This document shows, one piece after another, positions 43,227 to 51,063 of a DNA stretch of 64,000 nt (positions are counted from its first letter, which is position 1; each line of letters opens with the position of its first letter). The notes beneath the pieces are model-generated. The model searched no databases. It was given only the letters and a program-made list of their open reading frames with translations, and had not been told where the DNA came from. The stretch comes from Saccharibacillus sp. O23 (GTDB taxonomy: Bacteria; Bacillota; Bacilli; Paenibacillales; Paenibacillaceae). The translations under genes and the position numbers were made by a program. The stretch covers positions 62,001 to 126,000 of the forward strand of contig NZ_NJDE01000014.1 in NCBI RefSeq assembly GCF_002205895.1. Direction: 5' to 3'.

Positions 43227-43616
43227 TCAATCGTCGATCGAATTGTCGCTCCATTGAATCTTCACGATCTCCGGCTGCTGGCTGTTGTAGCGAACGGTAT
43301 GTACCGACCGCGTGCTGCTGTAGATGCTGAGCTTATACGTGTCGCCGCTCTTGTCGGTAAAGGCCAGATAGCCCGAACCCGATCCGAAGCCCGACGGCCC
43401 TTGCGCATCGACGTTCAGCACGTAATCGTAGGTCCCCGGAGAACCGGTTAGCGTAATGCTGTAAACGCAGCCGTTGCCGTTGAATTTAACCATGTCGTAC
43501 AGATTCGAAGAGCCGTTGATCGAGACTTCGGAGTTGACGGTCATGCCGTCGCGTCGTTCCGCGCTGGAATTCTCGCCGATGTTCTGAGCGGTGAAATCGG
43601 AAATCGGATAAGCCAT
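43227..43616 (-). CDS. Small beta-rich hypothetical protein, 129 aa
   Basis: RBS AGGAGGATTTACT. No signal peptide. Ser/Gly/Thr/Asn-rich with alternating hydrophobic residues (VKFNGNGCVYSITLTG, GYLAFTDKSGDTYKLSIYSS), suggesting a single beta-sandwich. One Cys. Not recognised; a lectin-like or tail-fibre-like fold is possible but unsupported. It precedes no co-directional gene, so it is monocistronic, and is convergent with the 58-aa gene. Confidence 0.6.
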   Translation of the reverse strand: MAYPISDFTAQNIGENSSAERRDGMTVNSEVSINGSSNLYDMVKFNGNGCVYSITLTGSPGTYDYVLNVDAQGPSGFGSGSGYLAFTDKSGDTYKLSIYSSTRSVHTVRYNSQQPEIVKIQWSDNSIDD

Positions 43617-43746
43617 AGTAAATCCTCCTCTAATAATTATATTTTTTAGGACAAAAATTCCAAATGCATCCCTCAGTCATTATACTACTGGAACAAGATA
43701 ATAATAAATGGTTTTTTTTGTCCATTTGAGAAATTTTATCGAACGC

Positions 43747-44169
43747 TTATTTTCTCGGAGCCAGCCCGATCTTCTCGCCGCTCGTCGAATCGAGATAAAC
43801 GACAATTTCGCCGAGCATCATATCCTGCGTGGTCGGGAAGGTAACTTGCACCAGCCGATCCGGAATTTCTTCTTGTTCCGCCATCGAATCCATCAGCGGA
43901 AACGGAACCTGGTCGCCGCGGATTTCCGCGACTTCCGCCTGTTTCCAATCGATCTTCACGGTTTCTTGCGAGGCTGCGGAAATGCTGTTCCACGCGAGCT
44001 CGCGCATCTTCGTCGTTCGGTTTGCGGCTTCTTGCTGCACGGTCTGCGACGCAGCGGACGGTTCGGAAGAACGCGTGTCCGAGACCGTTTGATGTTCCTC
44101 GCATCCCGCGATGAGCAGGGGAAGAGACAAGAGTAAGGTTAAGCCGATTTTAGTGCCGATAATCTTCAT
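43747..44169 (-). CDS. Small lipoprotein, 140 aa
   Basis: ATG at 44169 follows AGGAGGATTTCCAT. Signal KIGLTLLLSLPLLIAGC with lipobox Cys23, then a Ser/Gln-rich linker and a small domain (TVKIDWKQAEVAEI, RLVQVTFPTTQDMML, VVYLDSTSGEKIGLAPR). The last part resembles short adapter-like beta strands. Divergent from the HTH regulator gene at 44299, with promoters presumably in the 130-base gap. Function unknown. Confidence 0.7.
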   Translation of the reverse strand: MKIIGTKIGLTLLLSLPLLIAGCEEHQTVSDTRSSEPSAASQTVQQEAANRTTKMRELAWNSISAASQETVKIDWKQAEVAEIRGDQVPFPLMDSMAEQEEIPDRLVQVTFPTTQDMMLGEIVVYLDSTSGEKIGLAPRK

Positions 44170-44298
44170 ATGGAAATCCTCCTTAATAGTGAGAGCGTAA
44201 CGAACCTTGCTTTTCGGACGTTCATGAGGGTGCGGATGTTGCAAAGACTACGAAACGGAAAAAAGAAAAAGGAAAAAAGAAAAGGGGCAAGGGAAGAA

Positions 44299-45681
44299 AT
44301 GCCAAACATGCAAGGAACGACCCTACTGCGTAACGAAATCGAAAAAGGGATCGCCGCAAGCGGCATGACGCTTGCGGAATTCAGCGTGCGTTCGGGGGTC
44401 AACAGAGGCATTTTCAGCGCGATCTTGAGAACGGATTCGCCTAAGCCGATCTCGTTGAATCAGTTGGAGAAGATCGGAGAAGGGTTGGCAAAACCGCCGG
44501 ACTGGATGTTCGAATGCTACGCGGAGGAATGTTTTTTCGGCGGGAAACCGAATCGGCGGCGCGTCGAACCGTTTCTGGTCCGCTGCGCCGAACTGGATCG
44601 GACGGACTGCGTCGAAGCCGTATTGGAACGTTGGATGGAAGATCCTCGCCAGCTTGAGCATGTATTCGAATTGGCGGAAGATCTCTATGCGCGGGGCAGG
44701 AAGAGGCAGTCGCTTATTTTCTACCGGCGGGTGGTGCGAGGCGAGAAGTACCATCAGTCGCAGCGGCTTGCGGTCAGCCAATACCGGCTGTTCGTCGCCG
44801 CGATCGGCGAAGACAACGAGCGGAATCTCTGCGCGGCGATCGAATTCGAGCCGTTCTGCGACAAACTGCCCGACCGTTACCGGATCGACGGAATCATGCG
44901 GCTGTACGACGTGTATCTGACGCTGGGCAAAATAAACAAAGCCGAATATTACGCGCTGGAACTCGGCGAATTCGCGCATCGATTGCATAAAGAGCAAACG
45001 GCTTATTTTCTGGAGAAAGGCATGTATCCGGATCTGGGATTGGTCAAGCCGCTGGTCGTGTATTACGGTTATTCGTACCTGAGCATGGAGAACGTTCAGT
45101 TTCGCAAAGGGCAGTTGGACGAAGCGTTGGCATCGATTCAAGCTTACGCGGACTTGAGCTGGTTTCCGAATCAGGACGATTTTGCCCATACCCAGATTGC
45201 CAAGTTCGCCCAATACGCCCGCCAGAACGAGACGCATCTCAAACTGCTGATCGGTCGCGAAGCCGAAGAGACGATAAGACGCTGCGTCGGCATTCTCGAG
45301 AACGATCCGCCCGAGACGCTGGTCAGCCTTTTTTTCTTGGTAAAAGCGGCGAACCGGCACGGTTGGGACGTCGACGGGATTCTGGATCGCTTCGAAAAAC
45401 AGTTCGAGCGCGCGTTAGAAGAAGAAGGACGTTATCCGAGAAACAATCTGCTCAATCGGTACGAGAACGTTTGTTACCAAATGGCTTTATACTTTTTCGC
45501 GAGAAACGCATGGGACAAAGGGCATGACCGGCTGCTGGACGGATTGGACGTGGCGATCGCGATCAACGATCGGGACATGTTCGCGAAATGCGTTCCGTTG
45601 TTCGAAAAAAATCGCTTAGCGGCTTCCGAAGCGCAGCTTCGACGTTACGGCGAGCTGTTGGCGAAAGTCAAAACCGAATGA
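44299..45681 (+). CDS. HTH regulator with helical-repeat sensor domain
   Basis: About 460 residues. The N-terminal HTH is LRNEIEKGIAASGMTLAEFSVRSGVNRGIFS (about residues 8-38), followed by a long all-helical domain with TPR-like pairs (RQSLIFYRRVV, AEYYALELGEFAHRL, GQLDEALASIQAYADL). This resembles Rgg/PlcR/Rap-style regulators that bind peptides, although no peptide gene is seen. ATG 44299 is selected from three possible starts; the upstream 43 codons are Lys/Arg-rich and overlap the divergent promoter region. A role in signalling is inference. Confidence 0.65.
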   Translation: MPNMQGTTLLRNEIEKGIAASGMTLAEFSVRSGVNRGIFSAILRTDSPKPISLNQLEKIGEGLAKPPDWMFECYAEECFFGGKPNRRRVEPFLVRCAELDRTDCVEAVLERWMEDPRQLEHVFELAEDLYARGRKRQSLIFYRRVVRGEKYHQSQRLAVSQYRLFVAAIGEDNERNLCAAIEFEPFCDKLPDRYRIDGIMRLYDVYLTLGKINKAEYYALELGEFAHRLHKEQTAYFLEKGMYPDLGLVKPLVVYYGYSYLSMENVQFRKGQLDEALASIQAYADLSWFPNQDDFAHTQIAKFAQYARQNETHLKLLIGREAEETIRRCVGILENDPPETLVSLFFLVKAANRHGWDVDGILDRFEKQFERALEEEGRYPRNNLLNRYENVCYQMALYFFARNAWDKGHDRLLDGLDVAIAINDRDMFAKCVPLFEKNRLAASEAQLRRYGELLAKVKTE

Positions 45682-45791
45682 TAAATTTTCAAGGCTTTCT
45701 GAAAATGGGGGCTTTTTTACGATTCGGAGGGGCTTTTTTGGTTTAAAGGACTTAAGATCCTAACTGCGTACATACCAAGGAGGCATTCATC

Positions 45792-46967
45792 ATGAAAAAC
45801 GGACCGTCGGGCAAGGGCAAGATGAAGTGGTCGGCCGCGGTGCTGGCAACGGCTGTAGCGGCGGGCGGCGTTTATGCGCTGCCGAGCGTGTTTGCGGACG
45901 GATCGTCCGAGCCTCAAGCGGAATCGACGCAAGGGAAAATTCCGAGTTCGGTTACGACGTCGACGAACGCCGCAAGCGTGCCGATCGCGGCCCGCGCGGT
46001 AGCGGCTTCGGCGCCGGCCGCGAAAAAAGGCGATGCTCAAGTCGTGCAGCCAGTAATATCAGCCGATCCGAAAAAGACTTCGGCGGGAACGTCGCGTTCG
46101 GCGCTGACCGCGCTCGAAGGAATGAGCATGGAAACGGTCAAACGCTTCGCGCTCGCTTCGTCGGAGAAAGAATATGCCAAGTTAGTGGAAGTGCGGAATC
46201 GCGCGGTCGAAGTGTCCAACGATCCGAATGCGCCGGCGGACCGCGTATTCGCGACGTCGCGCAAATTGGAAGAAGCGATCGACCGTTACAACGATAAAGC
46301 GATCGGCGGCGCTAACGCAGTGTCGAAAGTATTGGCTCAATCCAAGTCGGATACGCTGAACGGGCGAAACGAAAGTCAACTCGACTCGGCCGGAAAGCTC
46401 GTGCTGCTCGGCGTTCAGGAAGCGCAGAACAAGCTTGCCGCCGATTCGTCGAAAGCCGGCGCGCTGTCGGCGTACAAGTATTTCCTGCTTCGCGTCTCGG
46501 AAGCCAACGATCTTCAACCGTACCAGCCGGCCGACTATTCGGCCGTGTTGAACCAATATGAAGCGAATATCAACGCCCGGATGGAAAGCGCGGGCAGCTA
46601 TGCCAAGAAAACGGATAAGCTTCAGAAAGCCTATGCCGTTTCCGCGCAGGCTTTAAAAGAAGCGATCGACCGTTCCGCGGGCAAAAATGCGTTGGATGCC
46701 GCAAAACTCGGCGTAGAAACGACGTATGCCGCGCTGACGGAAGGACTGACGTTGGCCGAAGCGCTGCTCCAAGCGGAGCCGCTGCTCGAATCGACGACCG
46801 GCAAAGAGAAAGGGCAGTATCCGCCGTCGGCCGTAGGCACGCTGAGACGCGATCTGCACAAAGCCGAACGGGCGCTCGAAACCGCCAAAACGGTCGAACC
46901 TCTGACGCAAGCGCGGGCGGATCTGGCCAAAGCGATTACCGATTTCAAAGCGAAGCGCAACGCGTAA
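45792..46967 (+). CDS. Secreted helical protein, paralog B
   Basis: 391 residues. Signal peptide about 1-35 (WSAAVLATAVAAGGVYALP, cleavage near VFA-DG), an Ala/Ser/Lys linker to about 110, then helical modules. Shared blocks with the other two paralogs: EVSNDPNAPADRVFATSRKLEEAIDRY and the C-terminal KGQYPPSAVGTLRRDLHKAE followed by a helix pair. RBS CCAAGGAGGCATTCATC nearly matches the leader of the next paralog (CCAAGGAGGAATTCATC), evidence of tandem duplication including upstream DNA. Function unknown. Confidence 0.65.
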   Translation: MKNGPSGKGKMKWSAAVLATAVAAGGVYALPSVFADGSSEPQAESTQGKIPSSVTTSTNAASVPIAARAVAASAPAAKKGDAQVVQPVISADPKKTSAGTSRSALTALEGMSMETVKRFALASSEKEYAKLVEVRNRAVEVSNDPNAPADRVFATSRKLEEAIDRYNDKAIGGANAVSKVLAQSKSDTLNGRNESQLDSAGKLVLLGVQEAQNKLAADSSKAGALSAYKYFLLRVSEANDLQPYQPADYSAVLNQYEANINARMESAGSYAKKTDKLQKAYAVSAQALKEAIDRSAGKNALDAAKLGVETTYAALTEGLTLAEALLQAEPLLESTTGKEKGQYPPSAVGTLRRDLHKAERALETAKTVEPLTQARADLAKAITDFKAKRNA

Positions 46968-46995
46968 GCGTTAAGCATCGGATACTTTCCATAAG

Positions 46996-47038
46996 ACTTC
47001 CTTATCCCGGTTTTTCTCGGCGGATAAGGAAGTTTTTT
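46996..47038 (+). terminator. Intrinsic terminator after paralog B
   Basis: ACTTCCTTATCC pairs with GGATAAGGAAGT, followed by TTTTTT. The remainder to 47279 holds no gene. Confidence 0.85.
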
Positions 47039-47279
47039 CGTTGTGCGGCGGCGGACGAGTACGTCCGATTGCGGCATGGCAGCGGAATCGATAAGCCGAT
47101 GCGCCAAGTTATTTCGAATATGGGGCTTTTTAGGGTGTCGCTAAGCAAGCATACCGTTTATATAAGAAATTGTACGCCAATCGACCTATTACATAAGCGT
47201 CGCGCGCATAGTCGTCGATGAACGTCGTCCGTTTCGCAGCATCTTATTCCCGTACATCCCAAGGAGGAATTCATCGATC

Positions 47280-48380
47280 ATGCCCACAAAGAAACCGTTC
47301 GTTCGCGTCTCCGCCGCCGCTCTTGCCGTGGCCGTCAGCTTGGGAGGTTTCGGCTTCCAGCCGTCCGCCATGCAGGCTGCCGAAAACGTTTCGACTTCGC
47401 AAACCGCCATCTCGCCGTCATTCCTGAACGATCCGCTGCGGCTCGATCTGGCCCGGATCAATGGAAAAAAAGACCGCGTGTTCGGCATCACCGGCTCGTA
47501 CAGTTACAATCCCGATTCGTACGAATATTACGATCTGATCGCGGTCGAGAAGCAGGCGTACGAGGTCGCGCTTGATCCGAATTCTTCCGCGGCGTTGTTG
47601 GCCCAAGTCGCGCAGAATTATGATCAGAGACTGAATGCTTACATGGATCGTTATCTGGATAAACAGAACGTGACGAAAAGTCTGGCGACCTTATATTACA
47701 TTTTGTATTATAACGTGGCCAAGGAAAACATCGATAATCTGGACCCGCAGGATCGCGCTCTGTTCCAACTCGTGTTGGATACGCAAGCATATTGGGATAA
47801 CACGAACGCGACCACGAATCAAGAACATGTGGACGGTTACAAAATATATTTGAACGCCGTCGTAAAGTTGGATGATACCGAAACGTACAAAGCGCAATCC
47901 TATCAGGATACGGTGAACAGATATCGGACCGGCATACAATCGCAATTAGCGAATACGCCGGGCGGAACGGACGGACACGAAACTTCGCTTGCTCTGTTCG
48001 AACGATCTGCTTCGCTGCTGGAGCAGTCGGCGTCCGCCGGTTACAACTATAATATGGTCGAAATGATCAAGGACGACCTGGAACGCCGGTATTACGAACT
48101 GCTCGACGAGCTAAAAAAAGATACGACGCCGGCTCCGACTCCCGTGCAGAACGATAAAGTTCAATTGCAGAACCGTATCGATTATGCTTGGACGCTGATG
48201 GAGCTTCCGGCCGGCATCCGTTCCGGTCAGACGCCGCAGTCGGCGTTCGGCGACCTACGCCGCGCGATCCGCAAAGCGGAATCGGTCTACGAAAAAGGCT
48301 CGACCGCGGCCGAGTTCAAAGCGGCTCGCGAAGAACTGGACGGGTCGATCCAAGTGTTCGTTTCGCGCAAAAAGCCCTGA
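47280..48380 (+). CDS. Secreted helical protein, paralog C
   Basis: 366 residues. Signal peptide about 1-37 (FVRVSAAALAVAVSLGGFG, cleavage near MQA-AE). Mature part is helical, Tyr/Gln/Asn-rich in the first half. Shared blocks: KQAYEVALDPNSSAALLAQ then YMDRYLDKQN, and C-terminal SGQTPQSAFGDLRRAIRKAE. Here YP is replaced by TP in the GQYP motif. Closest neighbour is paralog B, 312 bases upstream, with a similar leader. No catalytic motif. Confidence 0.65.
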   Translation: MPTKKPFVRVSAAALAVAVSLGGFGFQPSAMQAAENVSTSQTAISPSFLNDPLRLDLARINGKKDRVFGITGSYSYNPDSYEYYDLIAVEKQAYEVALDPNSSAALLAQVAQNYDQRLNAYMDRYLDKQNVTKSLATLYYILYYNVAKENIDNLDPQDRALFQLVLDTQAYWDNTNATTNQEHVDGYKIYLNAVVKLDDTETYKAQSYQDTVNRYRTGIQSQLANTPGGTDGHETSLALFERSASLLEQSASAGYNYNMVEMIKDDLERRYYELLDELKKDTTPAPTPVQNDKVQLQNRIDYAWTLMELPAGIRSGQTPQSAFGDLRRAIRKAESVYEKGSTAAEFKAAREELDGSIQVFVSRKKP

Positions 48381-48416
48381 TTCGGACAGACTTCGGAAAA
48401 GCATAGAAAAAGAGCA

Positions 48417-48449
48417 GAAAGAAGCCTTCCTTTAGGGGAGGCTTCTTTC
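48417..48449. terminator. Bidirectional terminator between paralog C and thrS
   Basis: AAAGAAGCCTTCC pairs with GGAGGCTTCTTT; convergent genes on both sides. Confidence 0.8.
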
Positions 48450-48493
48450 ATGGCGTATTCGTATTTCAGAAGCCGGAAGCAGAGAGCGAAACT

Positions 48494-50482
48494 TTAACGC
48501 CGTGCCCCAACTTCTTCGTCCAACCTCGCGATCATCTCGTCCAGCGGAGTCAAGACCTGCTCTTCGCTATCGTATCGACGCACGTTCACGCTGCCGGATT
48601 CCTGCTCTTTTTGCCCGACGACGAAGATGTACGGAACTTTGTCCTGCTGAGCTGCCCGCATCTTGTATCCCAACTTGTTGCCGCTAATGTCCGCTTCGGC
48701 CCGCAGGCCCGCTTCGCGCAGCATGCGCCGGACTTCGAACGCGTAATCGTCGTAATGCGCGCTGACCGGCAGCACGCGAACTTGCGACGGAGCCAGCCAG
48801 AGCGGGAAAGCTCCGGCATAATGCTCGATCAAGATGCCGAGGAAACGGTCGATCGAGCCGTAGATCGCGCGATGGATCACGACCGGACGGTGTTTGGCGC
48901 CGTCTTCGCCGACGTAAGTCAGATCGAACTTCTCGGGCATCTGGAAATCGAGTTGGATCGTGCCGCACTGCCAGCTCCGTCCGAGCGCGTCCAGCACGTG
49001 ATAATCGATCTTCGGCCCGTAGAACGCGCCGTCGCCTTCGTTCAGCCGGTAATCCGCGCCGCGTTCTTCGAGTACGTTTCGCAGCGCGTTTTCCGCTTTG
49101 TTCCACAGTTCTTCCGAACCCATCGAATCTTCGGGACGAGTCGACAATTCGATCCGATAGTCGAAGCCGAAGACGCGGTACATGCCGTCGATCAAGTCCA
49201 TGACTTTCCCGATCTCGTCTTCGATCTGATTCGGCAGAACGAACAGATGCGCGTCGTCTTGGCAGAAAGTCCGCACCCGCATCATGCCGCTGAGCGCGCC
49301 CGAATATTCGTGCCGGTGCACCTGTCCGAATTCCATCATGCGGATCGGCAGATCGCGGTAAGAACGGAGTTCGTTTTTGTACATCAGCATATGGCCCGGG
49401 CAGTTCATCGGTTTGAGCGCGAATGCTTCGTCGTCCACTTCGGAGAAATACATGTTGTCTTTGTAATGGTCCCAGTGGCCGGAAGCTTCCCACAAGCGGC
49501 GGTTCATCATCAGCGGCGAACGCACCTCGTCGTAACCGCCGCGAAGCTGTACGCCGCGCGAGAAGTTCTCCAACTCCGTCCGCAGCGTCATGCCGTTCGG
49601 CAGATAGAACGGCATACCCGGCGCTTCTTCGGAAAACATGAACAGTTTCAGCTCGCGGCCCAGTTTGCGGTGATCGCGTTTCTTCGCTTCTTCCAGCAGG
49701 AGCAGATGTTCCTCGAGCTGCTCTTTGCGGGGGAACGCCGCGCCGTAGATGCGCTGAAGCACCGGACGGTTCGAATCGCCCCGCCAGTAAGCGCCGGCGA
49801 CGCTCAGCAGCTTGAAGACTTTGAGACGGCCTGTCGACGGCAAATGCGGGCCGCGGTCCAGATCGACGAATTCGCCTTGTTCATACAGCGAGAAGTCTTC
49901 GTGTTCCGGCGCGTCTTCGATCATCTCGATCTTGTACGGTTCGTTACGTTCGCGGTAAAAATCCAAAGCTTCGTCGCGGTTCATCATCCGGCGGCGGATC
50001 GGCAGATTTTCTTCGGCGATTCGCCGCATCTCTTTTTCGATCGCGGGCAGATCTTCGGCGGAAAGGGCGGACGGCAGTTCGAAGTCGTAATAAAATCCGT
50101 CTTTCGTCGCCAGGCCGATCCCGAGCTTCGCGTCGGAACCGTCCACGCCGCCGAACAGCCGTTTGACGGCTTGAGCGAGCAGATGGGCGGCGCTTAGCCG
50201 GTAGATCGGCAGGCTGTCTGCGTCGCCGGCCAGCAGAAGATCGAGAGACGAGTCTTCCCGCGCGGCTTCGCTCAGATCGACGAGACGGCCGTCCAACCTT
50301 GCGGCGACGGCGTTTTTGCCGACGGAAGTGCCGAGAGAACGGGCGATCTCGAGCAGCGGAGTACCCGGACGGACCGAACGGACGTCGCCGTTCGGCAGAC
50401 GAAGCTGCACGGATTCGTTTTCGCGGCGATCGGAAGAAGCAGGAGCGGCGGATACGGAACGGTCGTTAAAGGATTGAGACAT
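48494..50482 (-). CDS. thrS: Threonine--tRNA ligase
   Basis: 662 residues. Charges tRNA-Thr with threonine in the cytoplasm. Domains in order: TGS (about 22-85), second additional (editing) domain (about 95-235), class II catalytic core and C-terminal anticodon-binding domain. Visible signatures: zinc/threonine site MNCPGHMLMY, motif 2 GQVHRHEYSGALSGMMRVRTF, motif 3 IHRAIYGSIDRFLGILIEHY, and the ending with IFVVGQKEQESGSVNVR. ATG 50482 follows GGAGGAAATC; the upstream TTG overlaps the RBS and is rejected. Preceded by a T-box leader on the same strand. Confidence 0.98.
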   Translation of the reverse strand: MSQSFNDRSVSAAPASSDRRENESVQLRLPNGDVRSVRPGTPLLEIARSLGTSVGKNAVAARLDGRLVDLSEAAREDSSLDLLLAGDADSLPIYRLSAAHLLAQAVKRLFGGVDGSDAKLGIGLATKDGFYYDFELPSALSAEDLPAIEKEMRRIAEENLPIRRRMMNRDEALDFYRERNEPYKIEMIEDAPEHEDFSLYEQGEFVDLDRGPHLPSTGRLKVFKLLSVAGAYWRGDSNRPVLQRIYGAAFPRKEQLEEHLLLLEEAKKRDHRKLGRELKLFMFSEEAPGMPFYLPNGMTLRTELENFSRGVQLRGGYDEVRSPLMMNRRLWEASGHWDHYKDNMYFSEVDDEAFALKPMNCPGHMLMYKNELRSYRDLPIRMMEFGQVHRHEYSGALSGMMRVRTFCQDDAHLFVLPNQIEDEIGKVMDLIDGMYRVFGFDYRIELSTRPEDSMGSEELWNKAENALRNVLEERGADYRLNEGDGAFYGPKIDYHVLDALGRSWQCGTIQLDFQMPEKFDLTYVGEDGAKHRPVVIHRAIYGSIDRFLGILIEHYAGAFPLWLAPSQVRVLPVSAHYDDYAFEVRRMLREAGLRAEADISGNKLGYKMRAAQQDKVPYIFVVGQKEQESGSVNVRRYDSEEQVLTPLDEMIARLDEEVGARR

Positions 50483-50504
50483 GATGATTTCCTCCAAGCG
50501 TAGT

Positions 50505-50857
50505 GAGTTGGCGAGCGCAGAATCTCTTCCGGAGACGGCAAAAAGCGCACTCTCCCCGGAAAGGGACGAGTGCGCTCGGCTCGTGGTTCCACCCTCATTC
50601 GGTCACGGCCCGAAGCGAACACGCTTCGGCTGCACGCCGCGACCCTTACTTGGAATCCGTTAACGGGGATCAGGCGGCGAAAGCTACCGGCCGACGTGCC
50701 GGGTCCACTCAGGACGGGCACGATGCGACGTTCGCGTTCGCGGCTGCGAAGGGGTAATTCCGGGCCGCTCTCCGAAGAAGCTCTCAGCAAACGCTTCTCT
50801 CTCTGGGCGGGGCCAGCCGGGAATCTTGTCTTCGGTCAAAGCCGAATGTTTCGTTGA
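50505..50857 (-). ncRNA. T-box leader (tRNA-Thr sensing) of thrS
   Basis: On the minus strand the conserved T-box AGGGTGGAACCACGAG lies at about 50579-50594. It is followed by a terminator hairpin, AGCGCACTC...GAGTGCGCT plus TTTTT (about 50570 to 50530). The 5' part can form a long stem I with GAGAGC-type motifs. An ACC triplet (Thr codon) occurs in the stem I region near the GAATTACC stretch and may be the specifier. Uncharged tRNA-Thr would stabilise the antiterminator and allow thrS expression. Confidence 0.92.
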
Positions 50858-50863
50858 TTCTGG

Positions 50864-50892
50864 ATTATAGACGCCGAAAAAGGAAAGGTCAA
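50864..50892 (-). promoter_or_regulatory. thrS promoter
   Basis: Minus strand TTGACC (50892-50887), 17-base spacer, TATAAT (50869-50864). Confidence 0.8.
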
Positions 50893-51063
50893 GCGTTAAA
50901 AAACAGAAACCGAATATAAAATCAGGATATGAAAAATTCACTATAGAAAAATGGAACGGCGCGCGGGCATCGCGTTCCCGCATGCGAAAAAGGGAAGAAA
51001 AAGGCGGCCGAACGGACTTTTTTGCAGCCGCCTATTTGAAGAAACCCTATGCGTGAGGTTATC

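Noticed and set aside
44170-44298. N-terminal extension of the HTH regulator
   Set aside because: Lys/Arg-rich segment overlapping the divergent promoter region, no RBS; start placed at 44299.
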